Assembly (NCBI RefSeq): GCF_018687715.1
Contig: NC_056761.1
Span: 14,496,501 to 14,560,500 of the forward strand
Length of the DNA stretch: 64,000 bases
Origin: Carya illinoinensis
Lineage: Eukaryota; Streptophyta; Magnoliopsida; Fagales; Juglandaceae
Direction: 5' to 3'
In this document: positions 1-12,189 of the stretch, piece after piece
Position numbering within the stretch: the stretch's first letter is position 1
Layout: each line of letters starts with the position of its first letter
The notes under the pieces: generated by a model
What the model was told of the DNA's origin: nothing
The model's database searches: none
Seen by the model: only the letters and a program-made list of their open reading frames with translations
Program-made: the position numbers and the translations under genes

Positions 1-125
1 AGAAATTAATATTTCGATCCAAAATTAAGGTCTTAATAAAGAAAAGGAAAACAGTTCAATTCACAAAGATATAATAGATATAAACAAATACATTGTTCCT
101 CTTAGGAAAAAAAAATACATCTTGT
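1..125. repeat. Dispersed repeat, copy 1 (partner at 24842-24965)
   Basis: This stretch matches 24842-24965 in the same orientation, including the shared string ATAATAGATATAAACAAATA and a terminal A-run. By eye the copies agree at well over three quarters of positions. The left edge of the window cuts the repeat, so its full length is unknown. No coding potential is visible. Confidence 0.7.
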
Positions 126-1270
126 AGGGGATAAAATATACCAGACCAAAAGTAGTTTCTAATCCCAGCCTCAGTCTCATTAAGAGAAAAGAAAGAGAAA
201 AGGAGAGGATTAAAGGCTGAGGAAGCACAGGGTGTCAAGAGGAAAAGAGGATATGTGACATAAAGGAGAGGTGATGTGGCCTAAAGGAACAAGGGACAAA
301 CGATAAAGAGGAAACCAGATGATTTCAAGACCTTCTTCTTCTAGACTTCTTCCAAACTTTGACTTTGACCTCTCCTTCAACATTTTCAACTTGGGAATAA
401 GAGCACTAATGGTAGGCTCACCTTCAGAAAATAGATATCTGATCTCATTGTACAACAAGGATGAGTGACCATGAGAGCTTGTAAAATAATCATTTTATAG
501 TAGATTCTCTTCCCCTAAATGAGCCGTGGATGTAGATATTATGCTAAACCATGTAAATCTGTGTGTCTTTATCTCATTTACTTTCTCTGCATTTATTTCC
601 TATTCTTTAACATGGATGTAAGCACAAACACCATACAACCGCACCAGACCATTGCTGGAGGCTTCATACCACACCGATGGAGCTACAGATTGCTATAACA
701 GGCCAATATTGACTCTTTCTCCCCTTCTGACCTGTTGTGCTTTTTTTAGACATTAACAGTTGCCGCTATATGTGGGATCTAAATAAACATCAAACGAGCA
801 GATGACATCCTTACAGATAAATGCCCTCAACCTTTCAGTTTTTATTTTTGTAAAAATCATTGCTATAGAAAATGGGCGACTAAATCCATTCTTGCCTAGG
901 TGGGGAACCAAGTTACTTGCCATTTGAGTTGCAAACGCTTAGTGTACTTTGGGTGCATTGTGCAAAAAGAGGGGGGCAGTAAATGGGTGCATGGTGCATT
1001 TAGCTGCACAGTGCCTTGCACGTCTCATTGTGCACGGCATGCACAACAACATGTACAGTGCACCTATAACAACATGTACAGTGCCCCATAGGTGCATGTT
1101 GTCGTGTGCTCAGAGGCTTGCGATGTCTCGTCTCTAGTCCAATTGACCCGTTGGCGGTTACCGTGTGGACCGCCAGTGGTTTCTAGCTCTATCACGATGG
1201 CCCCATCCACGAGGGCTGTGAATAGTGCAACTCGTGTGCATCTTGCTATGCAAATGAGGGAACCACTCGG
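126..1270. other. Intergenic DNA, no supported gene
   Basis: Only short unsupported ORFs occur on either strand. A 17-base string (AACAACATGTACAGTGC) occurs twice in tandem around 1045-1085, inside a TG/CA-rich patch. I see no exon, RNA gene or transposon terminus. Confidence 0.5.
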
Positions 1271-2075
1271 ACGAGCTGTGGTGCGTGATTATGCCCAAAG
1301 AATAACGCATTAGTTGTAGCATAGTTTTGGGGTATCGATTCCATAGAGAGACAAAGTAAAATAATAGCAGAAGGAACAAAGAAACTAAAAATTTAAGAAA
1401 ATAAAAATCGAAGAAGCAATGTAAAACAAATCATTTCTGAAAAGAAATGAACTAAAGCGCCAAAATGTAATAATGAAAATGTTTGACCAGAATTAATAGC
1501 AATGAAGCATCGGGAACCCCTTACTTGAACTTGATAATTCCATACATATTAGATTCATTGAATACTCAATTAGAGATCATAGCACCAGACTCTCTAATCA
1601 GAAAATATATCTTTATAACCAATTTGTTCAAATGTAATTCTTGAAAACTACTCGTCTTTTGAAAGCATGGATTGCTATCCTATTAGACTTAGATTCAAAG
1701 ACGACAATTAGCAAAGAATCACACCAATAAGATCAACAACTAGATCATAAATACCTCAACAACCCCATAGAGAAAGCATGACTAAATCTATGAAAAGTAT
1801 TGGTTGTAAAATTATCCAAATACAAGGAAGACTAATAAGAGATGATAAATAAGAATTGTATCAACAAGAAAATTTATTACATGAATCTGATAAAATTGAA
1901 ATCATCATCATTCAAGCAAGTTCATCCCTAACCTCACCAATAAATTAGCTCCCCATTTGGAAAAAGAAGAATTCTTTTTCTGGAAGATGAGTCTCTCTAA
2001 ACCTTATCATCCTCTCTCCTAAAAACTAGAAAGGAATTTTTCTTTTCTCCCATTGGCTCTTTATTTTCCTCTCTT
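1271..2075. repeat. Dispersed noncoding repeat, copy A (partner at 43225-44110)
   Basis: The left end matches 43240-43350, sharing the order GATTATGCC, AAAGAATAAC, TAGTTGTAGCA, TCGATTCCA and AGGAACAAAGAAACTAAA. The similarity then fades but keeps collinear landmarks such as the GGAA(A/C)CCCTTA and CCAATCAGAA-type segments for about 800 bp. Neither copy has coding capacity. It may be a non-autonomous transposon or an LTR piece; the family is not identified. Confidence 0.6.
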
Positions 2076-2099
2076 TTCATGAGCTATCTCCAATATGGA

Positions 2100-3900
2100 A
2101 AGAAAATCGTGTGCAAACTTGGTAGGTAATACTCCAGATTTCCATGTGCATATATAACATACAGTTACATGCATACAACTATTATTTGGGTGCATAAAAA
2201 GGGGCTGTCAAAGAAGGTCATTACATACATATACCGTTGAACATTAATACTTAGTATATTTTCATAAAATATCATTTCATTGCATAAAAGAATATTTTTC
2301 ATAAAAGCTTTTCATTTTCATTTCTTATCATTTAGAAAGCTCTATAAAGATATGAACATAATACTTACCTCGCTGCACTACTTCTTGAATCTTACTTCCT
2401 ATTTCCTTACCTAGGAAATAGGAATTATCACTAACCTTTCTAAAAAACGTCGTAATGTTTTGCTGAATTAATATATTTTGTGGAGAATAATTTAATAAAT
2501 ACCATGGTTCATACAAAATCATTTAATCATAAAGTTAATTAAACATATCATAATTTAGTAAAATACCTGACTACCTTAAATTCCCATAAAATAAGCTATG
2601 AACACTCTCTCTCTTAAAAATAGGTTTAATCTCTTATAATTAACATAATTATACAACTTTACAAGAAATATAATAATACCCATATCTTTTAAAATATTCT
2701 TAACATATTTCTTTATCACAACTTAAAACATAAATATTATAAAACTTATCAAACCAATTACTTAAACTCGTTACTAAAATAGACTTAATCAAACTTATCA
2801 TATTAAAAATAAATTAGACTCTATGGCTACTAAAAGTTAGTAGCAATAGAGTCAACTTTAAACAAGTTCAATGTAGAAAATAAAAGCTCACATGAAAATA
2901 CCATTCAAAATAGGAAAAATCTAATTACAAACATAATTGCGCACAAATATGTATACCAATCTAAAGTGATTGGTCAAAAAGTAGATTTTATTGAAAACAT
3001 TGCTAATTTAAATTTTGAATATAAATGAATCAGTAATGGTACGTAGATTAGTACGCGACTTTGCGTGTATATAGCAAAACTCAACAAGATATAAAGACAA
3101 CAAATAAAGGAACCATAAGAAAGAAAGCTATGTGTGATGGTAGCTGAACTTACCCAAGGCAAAACCACAAACAGAGACTCGTGGGGAAACAAAGCTGTTT
3201 GCCGAGAAAGAATCACGGCGCATCTGGGTGGTGCGACGAAGCTACTGAGAAACTGAGAGAGAGAGTGAGAGGTATGAGAGAGAGAGTAGACCGTGAGAGA
3301 AGGAGAAAACGGAGAAGGACCCAATGTCGTGCGATGGTGGAGCTTATAGAGAAATATAGCTTAACACAGCAGAGGTCTGGACGTCAACCCTTACAGCGTC
3401 TGTAGGTGGAGATTCACAGTTGTTCCATTGTGGCTTCGGGGCTGAGAGCACACACATGCTCTGTTTTGGGTTCCAGAAACATATGTTTATTTCTATTGTA
3501 CGTTGATTTGACCGTGGAGGAGGTAGGGGGTTGGGCTACGATGGTTCATGCTTGGTGGTGGAGAAGGGAGGACGTGCTATGGTTGCTGGACAATGCCTTA
3601 CGGCGTCGAAGGGGAGGAACACAAGCTGGAGGCCTAAGGGCGACATTTGCAGAGCTGAGAGGAAGGAATAGGCAGTGTGGAGATGGAGGGAAAGCTCACA
3701 GTGTGAAGGTGTGTTGAGGTTGAATGTAGGCTGAGCAGTGGGGGTCTTGCCATGGGGTGTGTTTAAGGTGGTGGTGGCTATGACAAAGTCGAGGTCATGG
3801 GGAAGACATGGTGGTTGGCTTGACTTGGGGTGCTAGCGTGCTGCTAATCCGTGAAGAAGATAAAGAATCACAGCATCCATATTGGCTTCATCCAACATAT
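2100..3900 (-). mobile_element. Remnant of a long LTR, reverse orientation, related to 50272-57455
   Basis: Positions 2130-2310 match the reverse complement of about 56260-56480: both contain the block GGGTGCATAAAAAGGGGCTG (the other copy has one more G), followed by TTACATACATATACC and AAGCTTTTCATTT-like runs. The purine-rich stretch at 3230-3330 (GAGAGAG runs) would correspond to the pyrimidine-rich part at 50780-51400. Short ORFs here reflect base composition, not genes. The boundaries are approximate, and a MITE at 2930-3083 lies inside. Confidence 0.5.
2930..3083 (+). mobile_element. MITE, copy 1 of a three-copy family
   Basis: This segment closely matches the reverse complement of 34025-34190 and, less well, 33268-33436. 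Shared landmarks are GTGATTGGTCAAAAAGTAGA, TTTATTGAAAACA, AATTTAAATTTT and ATATAGCAAAACTC. There is no coding capacity. The ends carry loosely inverted GCAC/ATTAGT motifs, best seen in the 34-kb copy. The class is inferred from size, ends and copy number. Confidence 0.65.
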
Positions 3901-4540
3901 CTTCAAAATTTGATGAAAAGAATATTTTTTTCATAAATCCAAAACCTTCCTATCCATAATCCTATATTGGATTAGCTATTGGATTTATCAAAATAATAAT
4001 ATAACGAGTTTATAACCCGTGCAATATGCAAACCGTTATTTATGTTGAAATGTATAAATCTAAATAGCTTATTATACATTATTACTACCACAACTATTAA
4101 TAAAATGTATATCAAATATATATAAAATGGAGCATGCATATATAAAAGAATTCATTTTACCAATAAATATTTTATGATCAATTTACAATATTAAAATCTA
4201 ATTCAAACATTTAACTAAACACCTTGTGTGCACTTACCTTGAAAACTGTAAAACGATTTTAATGAAAAGACTATTGTTTTCAACGATAAACAAAAGAAGA
4301 TAACAGTCTTTAGTTTATGAGTTTCTTCATAGTATGTTGCGCAAACACATCTAAAGTTATCGTATGCTAGTAAAACATTGGGAAGACAAAGGTGCAAAGC
4401 CAATAGAAGAAAAGGCATGAAAACACACCTGAATCTGCTCTAGGACAAAATGCAGGCCCCTAATCATTGCAATTACATAGGAATATCTTAACTCATCACT
4501 GGCTTTACATATCTTGAATAATTGATTCATTAACATCTGA
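3901..4540. other. Intergenic AT-rich DNA, left flank of the gypsy element
   Basis: No gene is supported. The last five bases before the LTR retrotransposon are its target-site duplication TGGCT (4541-4545). Joining this flank to sequence after 14018 restores the pre-insertion site. Confidence 0.55.
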
Positions 4541-4545
4541 TGGCT

Positions 4546-4920
4546 TGTTATGATGTGTAAGACAAAGACCCTAAGTTCTAGGGTGATATCTGAAGGGTTG
4601 GGCTGCCTCAGTCCATTTTAATGAATTCAATCGTTGTTATGCACGAATTGAGTCTGTAGGATAGTGGGCCACGATGGGCGTAGAGAGTCTATTGGGTAGT
4701 GGGTTGTTATTAAGTGTTATGGGTCAATTCGTTAATTAGTGGGAAGTTATCTATTTAGTCTGCAGATCATTGTTGACCAAGTCTAAATTGTAGTCCTTAC
4801 AAATATTGATTTTTGTTATGAATGAATTGAACAATTTTCCAGCAACTACAAATTACAATTTGGAGGACAAAGCCCCTCGAAGTGCCTACAAGATTTACTA
4901 CATTATCGACAACCATAAAG
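4546..4920 (+). repeat. 5' LTR of the gypsy element
   Basis: It starts TGTTATGATG like the 3' LTR at 13648 and aligns with it throughout. The 3' edge reads CCATAAAG where the other copy has CCATAACA, so the terminal CA has mutated. The primer-binding site follows directly. LTRs supply promoter and polyadenylation signals; no obvious TATA box could be picked with confidence. Confidence 0.92.
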
Positions 4921-4932
4921 TGGTATCACGAC
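4921..4932 (+). other. Primer-binding site of the gypsy element
   Basis: TGGTATCACGAC lies immediately after the 5' LTR. It resembles TGGTATCAGAGC, the plant initiator-methionine tRNA complement used by many LTR retrotransposons, with changes after the eighth base. Confidence 0.85.
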
Positions 4933-5652
4933 ATGGCTGAGGGTACATGCCATGCTTAGTTGGCAGAAGCAGTGTCCATGCTGAAGGGAGAAATCGTGCA
5001 CATACTTGAAGAACAAGACCAACAAAAATATATGCTGGAAGCAGTGTTACAACAATTGACTAATTTGGCAGTTTCATATGAACAGTTAGCAGCAACAGCA
5101 GGTAATCCACCAAAAGAAAATTAGGTAAGTAATAATCCTTTATTTAAAGGGAATGGGGGCATTCGTGCTAGAACCTTAAGGTTGGATTTTCCAAAATTCA
5201 ATGGGTCTGAACCCATGGAATGGATCTCAAAGGCACAACAATTCTTTACTTATTCTAATACTCTTGAGAACCAAAAACTGCATATAGCCTTTTTCCATAT
5301 GGAAGGAAAGGCTATTTCTTGGTATTGTTGGTTGATGGATTTAGGACCTATTGGGGGTTGGGAAGAGTTTGTTTATGCACTTAAAGTGCGTTTTGGACCC
5401 TCAACCTATGAGGATCCAATAGAGTTGTTCACTAAGTTGAGACAAACTGCTACTGTTGAAGAATATCAAATAGAATTTGAGTACCTATCTAATAAAATCA
5501 GTGGATTAATGGAGGAATTTCGTATTAGCACATTTATTTGTGGGTTAAGGGATGATTGGAAGATAATGGTGACTATGTTTAAGCCTAACTCTATTTTAGC
5601 CGCTTTTGGGTTAGCTAAATTGCAAGAGGAAGAAGTTGCTAGAAGAAAATGA
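4933..5652 (+). pseudogene. gag: gag (capsid) of the gypsy element, broken
   Basis: The reading frame opens at an ATG twelve bases after the LTR and stays in frame 1 through gag, protease and reverse transcriptase, as expected for a single gag-pol ORF. In-frame stops occur at 4957-4959 (TAG), 5122-5124 (TAG) and 5650-5652 (TGA). From 5182 the protein has the retrotransposon gag signature, with LDFPKFNGSEPMEWISKAQQ followed by a W-x-x-F-rich helical domain ending in a KLQEEEVARRK-like segment. Gag would form the virus-like particle in the cytoplasm. The sequence is too damaged to act. Confidence 0.88.
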
Positions 5653-5835
5653 GGAACCAGCATAAACCTAAATCCAACCCAAACCACATTTCCCTACACA
5701 CCAAAATTACATGCACCTGCACCATTAATGAGATTACCACTACCACCACCCAGACTTGAAAACAGAAATCATACCACCACCTACAACCCAAATTGAAAGC
5801 CCACCTCTCCCATAAAAGGAATCTCTCCTGCCCAA

Positions 5836-6666
5836 ATGCAAAAAAGAAGAGAGAAGGGGCTTTGTTTCTATTGTGATGAGAAATTCAATTTTAATAACAA
5901 GTGTAGCCGGCATAGGTTTTTTTTGTTGGAAGGATTAGAGGAGGATAAAGAGGAGGAAGTTGAATCCAGTGAAGGGAAGCTGGCCCTTATTCAATTAGAT
6001 GATCATGTTAAGGAAGAGAAGGAGTTAGGGGAATTGCTAGGCATATCATTGCATGCCATGGCAGGTTCACTATCACCTAAGACCATGAGGGTTGAAGGCT
6101 TTATTAATCATCAAAAGGTTTTAATTCTTGTTGACACAGGAAGCACACATAGTTTTGTGGATCCATATGTAGCAAGGATATCGAAGCTGCCAGTGGGAGA
6201 AAGCCAGTTGACAGTTAAAGTGGCTAATGGAGATAGCCTTCCTTGCAAAGGTTATTGTAGGGCAGTTCCTATTCAACTACAGAATTTAAGGGTTAAAGCT
6301 AATCTGTATTTATTGACTTTGGGAGGTTGTGATGTTGCATTAGGGGTTGATTGGCTAAGAGGTCTCGGGTCCATTCTATGGGATTTTACTGATTTAACCA
6401 TGCAACTTAATTTCAGGGGAGTGGAGATTAAATTACAAGGGCTGCAACCACCCCGAGAGGCCTTAGAGGACAAAGGACACGAACCTAAACTAAACAAGGG
6501 ATCTACAAAAGGGATCTGGCTACATTTACTTGGAGGAGAAGTGAGGGAATCGAAAGGGGATGATGTGCCTGCTGTTTTGAGGATAGTGAAAGACTTTGAA
6601 GTAGTTTTTTTTGAACCTCATGGTCTACCCCCACCTCGGAGTCATGACCATAAGATTGAGCTATAG
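5836..6666 (+). pseudogene. Zinc knuckle and aspartic protease of the gypsy element
   Basis: The segment opens with a degenerate zinc knuckle (CFYCDEKFNFNNKC), where the usual GHKC has become NNKC so the histidine ligand is missing. An acidic linker follows, then the retroviral-type protease active site VDTGSTHSFVD near residue 99 and a conserved ALGVDWLRGLG segment. The protease would cleave the gag-pol polyprotein inside the particle. The frame ends in a TAG at 6664-6666 just before the reverse transcriptase, which continues in the same frame. Confidence 0.9.
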
Positions 6667-7157
6667 GAGGGCTCAAAACCAACTTGTGTTTGGCCTTACA
6701 GGTATCCATATTACCAAAAAGCAGAAATAGACCATTTGGTGGCTGAGATGTTAAGGAGTGGCATTATAAGGGAAAGTCATACCCATTATTCATCCCCGGT
6801 GTTGCTGGTTAGAAAGGTGGATGGGAGCTAGAGAATGTGTGTAGATTATCGTGCTCTCAACAAAGACACAGTAAAAGATAAGTACCCTATCCCTAACATT
6901 GATGAATTATTAGATGAACTCTATGGGGCTGAAATATTTTCTAAGTTAGACTCATGCTTTGTTATCACCAAATCAGAATAGGAAGATATACCCAAGATTG
7001 CTTTTAGGACCTATAAGGGTCACTACGAGTTTTTGGTTATGCCCTTTGGGCTCACCAATGCACCCTCTACATTTCAAGGGTTGATGAATGAAATATTTAA
7101 ACCCTATCTAAGGAAGTTTGTTTTGGTGTTATTTGATGATATATTAATTTACAGCAA
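6667..7157 (+). pseudogene. Reverse transcriptase, N-terminal half (split by insertion)
   Basis: Frame 1 carries the fingers and palm of a Ty3/gypsy reverse transcriptase: [20 protein letters not shown], then [20 protein letters not shown] and the catalytic FDDILIYSK box ending at 7157. Premature TAG codons lie inside DGS*RMCV (about 6829) and KSE*ED (about 6979). The domain is interrupted right after YSK by the insertion starting near 7158 and resumes at 11301. Confidence 0.92.
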
Positions 7158-7756
7158 GTGTGATGCCCTCAAATTCTGCTTAGAATCAGACGGACATTTG
7201 AAGCGTCGAGACATGCAACACAAGGTTACATGCCCCGTTTATGACATATGAGATGCAATGTTCCTAACATGCATCTAATATTATGTAATATTCACGGTGG
7301 ATAAATTTTTTTCTTTAGCAATACTATGCACCAAACTGAAAATATCTCAAATACTTAAAACATACTTCATACATAAAGACCCATTGAACAACTAAGATCA
7401 CAACACTAGTCCCAAATGGCTATGATCCAAAAGAGTACTGGAGATGCAACTCCAAAGTACAAGTAGTAATTTAAGTTAACTACTATATTAACATTGACGT
7501 CGCACCGTCGCTTAGTCAACTACGTCTAGTTGGATAGCTCCCGATTCTCTTTCCGATCCTATAACAAAATCTACCATTTGAGGGGAATGGTAGTTGGGAC
7601 TACCACAGTGAGATTTGATTACAAATCTCAGCAAGTTAACAAAAAAACCTCCACACAGGCTAATGATGCATGCATGGCAGTAAAAGCATGAAGGTATAAT
7701 CAAATTCATAAGAAATCATAGCATAACTTACATAACTTAAATTGAAATATGTACTG

Positions 7757-7868
7757 AACTTGACTTAACATGAACTTGATTTGAAACTTGACTTAACATG
7801 AACTTGCTCTAAAACTTGACATAACATGAACTCGCTCTGAAACTTGACTTAACTTGAACTTGATCTGA
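7757..7868. repeat. 28-bp tandem repeat, four units
   Basis: Four head-to-tail 28-bp units built on AACTTGACTTAACATGAACT plus an 8-base variable end fill the interval exactly, differing by a few substitutions. They lie within the LTR-like insertion; similar CATAACATGACATAC phrases continue loosely to about 8870. Confidence 0.9.
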
Positions 7869-7891
7869 AACTTATTCTTTAACTGCTTAAA

Positions 7892-8268
7892 TACATACTC
7901 CGCAGTTGTTATCGCCCCATGTATTCTACGTGTCACAATTGTTGTGTCTCACGTAGTGTATGCGTCACAATTGCTGTCAACCCATACTTCGTATGCCATA
8001 GCTGTTGTGGATCCCACGAAACTGAATGTAACTCAACTTCTTGGGTGCTACATGGGTCTCCTAAAGCCATGTGTCCTTGCTGATTACCGCATTACAACAC
8101 AGGTATCTGAACTAGCTGTGAGTGTGTTAATACATACTTCACAGTTGTTGTGGCCCTATGTATTCTACTTGTCACAATTATTGTGTCTCACATAGTATAT
8201 GCGTCACAATTGTTGTGATCCCATACTTCGTGTGCCATAGTTATTGTGGACCCCACGAAACTAAATGT
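7892..8268. repeat. Direct duplication of a ~138-bp block within the LTR-like insertion
   Basis: 7892-8029 and 8131-8268 are two copies of the same block. Each has two CGTCACAATTGTTGT-like phrases and ends CCCACGAAACT(G/A)AATGT. About 100 bp of different sequence separates them. An ORF across this region (7944-8195) is a by-product of the repeats. Confidence 0.88.
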
Positions 8269-11200
8269 GGATCCATCGGCATTAGTGCCTGGTGCACTCC
8301 AATGACTAGCTAGTTAGGTCCTCACCCACTACCCGTTGATAGTATTTCATCAACTTAGAGAATTTTACACCTATTTAAACACTCCAGCGTGAACAAAATA
8401 GTTTCACTAGGATATTACCCCATCATAGCACTTAGGGTCGTGATTGATATGAATAACTTGACTTAACTGTTCTTGAAATACACACACTGTACTCAAGACA
8501 AAACGTGACTGGAAGATGAAAGAACAGAAGCCCTGACGTAACATAACGTGAGTTGAATATAACTCGAAATATATGACAAACTTGATATAGAAATATTTCG
8601 TAACATGACATAAACATGTAATAGACAATATTTCATAACATGGAATCACATGTAATGGACAACATACTTAACATGACATACTTGCAACAGTGAACATAAC
8701 ATGACATACATGTAATTGATGGCATACATAATATGATGTACTTGCAATGTCACGTAATACGCGACAGAATATCTTGTGTAACAAATGAATAACTCATGAC
8801 ATAATAAATTATGTGTTACAGAAAAATATGTGATAACTTGGCATGACATGACATATATGATAACACACATACATACATTGTAGATCCTTTACTTAACACA
8901 CATACACAGTAAACTGCTAGTAAGTTAAAATCTAACTTATCTCGATCTCTGCATTTTTTATGAAAGCTCAAGCGTAATCACGAGAAACTGTAAATAGTGA
9001 TTCTAAAAGTTAGAACTTAATCACTAAAAATTTTGAAATAAGGAAAAATACTAACTTAGATTAAAATTTCCATTTTACCCTCTACATATGGGAAAATGAC
9101 CATTTTATCCCTAACTTATGGATTTTGCATTCTAACTCCAAAAGTCACCAAACTTTACATGCCTCATGTAAATTTTATCCTAAACTCAAATATAAATTTT
9201 AAAAAATTTAAAATGAATCTCAACTATAAAAACTCTATAGGGCCGAAATTCCCGTATTTTATTTCCATTGATTTTTGTTTCTAACTAGTTTTGATCAACT
9301 TTTTGATCAATGACTTATAAAGATGTGATCCTCAAAACAAACCATCACATGATTTAAAAAGATGGCCCAAAACACATATAAGCTTCTAATTCAAGATCAC
9401 ATGGTTAAAAATAATCAAAACATAAATTTAGCCAAGAACATCCACACTTTGGCCTATTTGAATATCTCTTTGCATAAAACTTCATATCTTTGAAACTAAC
9501 ATCAAATATCTTCAAAATAATATTCTAATATGTATATAAGAGGCTTAGGATCCTCCAATAAAATTATCAAATCCATTGGAATATGTTTAAACCACCAAAG
9601 ATTTAAACTTTCTCAAAACAGAAACTATTTTTCCTCTTCCAGTTTCTAAGTTCTAGATCTAAGAAAATATTTCATAAAAACCTTTAATTATGTAACAAAT
9701 CCTTAACCAATAATCATATACACATGTTAAAAATATTCGATAAAAATTTTGGACCAAGATCTATCCATTAGCTTGGTCAAAATCTATTAAATATAACATA
9801 CTCTCCAGTTTATCACCTTGAATGACCTTTATAGGGTTTAAACAATAATTTACTGATCAAATTATCTTTAAATGGAACAAATAAGATATAAAAGTAAACT
9901 AGACTAAAAAAGAAACAATTGGTAAGAAGGAAAATTTATGATAAAATACTTACAAAAGTTTAAAAAATGGGCATCCAAAAGAATACCTAAAAGCTGTCCG
10001 AGAGAGTGTTCGGTGTTCTTTCAATGAAAAGTGTAAAGGAAGATAGTTTCATGGAAAGTGGGCTGGAGATATTTTTGCACAAGATATGGAAGAGGATGAG
10101 TCTGAAGTGAGGCTTGAGTGTTGGCCTATCCTACCCAATAAAATATACAAAAATCAGCCCAATATATTTTCTAATGGAGGGCAAACTTGGAAGAGTGAGG
10201 TGGCTTTTTGAATTTTCCCTTCTAGAACCTTCTAGGCCTTCTTGAAGACATCTGATCAGCCATATGGGGGATGAAATTATTTGACAAAAACCAATGCTAA
10301 GGTGCCCAATTTCGTGGGCCTTAAAGGGCCTAAACTCAATGGGCCTCAATTTGGGGTTTTAAGAGGGTTTGGGTTGCTATCAAGCCCAAATCCAGTTTCT
10401 CTTGATCCAATCAAATATTCAAGTTTAAAAAGGTTGGATAATGATATTCTGACATGAATTTGAAGGATTAATAGCATGTGGAACTAATTTAATCAAGCGA
10501 TTAAACACAATGCTAGAAACTAATTTAGTTAGGATTTTGAGGTCAACTTTAGGATTTGGATAAAACCATTTAAGATTTTGGTTTCAACCATGCTTTTGGG
10601 TTCTTAGTTGGATTCCAACCATATAGGGTTTTACTAGGGTATAAATCCTCTTTGGTTTGACACAATTTGATTGCTCGGTTGGAATAGAGTTTTTACTTAG
10701 GTAGCATGATCTCACACTTTGATTCCTTTGAATCCATCAATGTTCCTCATGGTGCCAAGTGTCTAATACTATTCATCATGTGTGGCTAAAATCTTTCCAA
10801 GTGTCCAAATAAAACTTCTCTAACTTAATTTAGATATTCTACAATGTGATTTTGAAAACACTATACTTTGTGCGCTTATCAAGGTGACTATTCAATCTAA
10901 AAAAGTGCATGATAAACTTAGTACCAAAAAATCCTAAATATTCATATGAATCTACAGTGAAAATCGTTTATCGAAATTCAACCCCAAAGTAACCCTAAAA
11001 ATAAATTCACAGTTTCAAATAGGTGTTTCGTCAAAAATATGAAAAATGGATTATTTCTGTATAAAATCTTAAATAATCCACCGAGTCTAATGACACAAAC
11101 CATAACACATTCTGACATTTTTAATTATCTCCAATAATTAAAAACATACTTATGATACTATAGTGAGTGATAACATTAACTATGTGATTAAACTAAAACT

Positions 11201-11300
11201 TATACGATTAATTGATTAGTGAAAACTTATGGGGTCTTCATGAGGTTCCTAAAGCCAATAGAAATTCCACCATTGAATTTTTAGCAGACTGTTACAGCAA

Positions 11301-12040
11301 ATTAGTAGAGGAACATTTGCATCACTTGAAGGCTGTGCTAGAAATATTAAGGTCTCATAAGCTATTTGTAAAGAAGTCTAAATGTGTATTTGGTAGTAGT
11401 GAGGTGGAGTATCTTGGGCACTTGATTAGTAAGGAAGGTGTAAAGGCTGACCCCCAGAAAATTACAGCAATGCAAAGTTGGCCACCGCCCAAAAATTTGA
11501 AGGCCTTAAAGGGATTTATGGGTCTCACTAGCTAGTACCGTAAGTTTGTGCAGGGTTATGGTGCAATAGCAGCACCCCTAACAGCTTTACTCAGGAAAAA
11601 TTCCTTCATTTGGTCTGACAAAGCTCAAGCAGCCTTTGAAAGACTCAAGGAGGCAATGGTTAGTCCCCCTATCTTAAAATTACCTAATTTTACTAAGGCT
11701 TTTGTGGTGGGGTGTGATGCTTCAAGTGAAGGGTTGGGAGCTATATTAATGCAAGAAGACAGACCTATTGCTTATCTAAGTCAAGGGTTGAAAGGAAGAA
11801 GTCTTATGTTGTGTACATATGAAAAGGAATTGTTGGCCTTGGTGATGGCTATAAGGAAATGGAGGCATTACTTGGTGGGATAGAATTTCAAGGTCCGCAT
11901 TGATCAACAGGTCTTGAAAAATCTATTAAAACAACGGGTTGGAACCCCTGCACAGCAGAAGTGGGTCTCAAAGTTATTAGGGTATGATTTTTCTATGGAG
12001 TACAGACTGGGAAGACAAATAAGGTAGCAGATACATTATC
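11301..12040 (+). pseudogene. Reverse transcriptase C-terminus and RNase H of the gypsy element
   Basis: After the insertion the thumb resumes with EEHLHHLKAVLEILRSHKLF, KSKCVFG and VEYLGHLIS. RNase H follows, with CDASSEGLGAIL, PIAYLSQGLKG and YEKELLALVMAIRKWRHYL. RNase H would remove the RNA strand during reverse transcription. Premature TAG codons occur at 11533-11535 (between GLTS and YRKF) and 11881-11883, and a frame loss around 12020 precedes the integrase. Confidence 0.9.
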
Positions 12041-12189
12041 CAGGTTACCCTTCATTGAGGAAATAGAACCAACATCCAACCCAAACACCAGTTCAGATCC
12101 CAACACTTCCATACTACCAGAACACAAATAGCCAACCCCCACCCCCTATAAGACCCAAACCAGCCAACCACAAATCCAAGCCATAAGCC

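Larger units (their letters stand above)
7159..11296 (-). mobile_element. 4.1-kb LTR-like insertion (probable solo LTR) inside reverse transcriptase
   Basis: The insertion splits the gypsy reverse transcriptase between YSK and the downstream EEHLHHLKAVLE. Its edges read TGTGATGCCC...CTGTTACA, i.e. TG...CA with inverted TGT/ACA ends, flanked by GCAAG and GCAAA (4 of 5 matching). Read in reverse it would run TGTAACA...GGGCATCACA, like long chromovirus (Tekay/del-type) LTRs; orientation is inferred. It has no coding region, no internal LTR pair, and two tandem-repeat blocks. A second reading is a 9-bp target duplication (TTACAGCAA at 7149-7157 and 11292-11300), which would suggest a Mutator-like element, but I see no terminal inverted repeats. 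Confidence 0.65.

Noticed and set aside
7755..8270. Tandem and spaced repeats considered as a CRISPR-like array
   Set aside because: Plant nuclear DNA, contiguous 28-bp units without unique spacers, and no cas genes; they are ordinary minisatellites in an LTR-like insertion.
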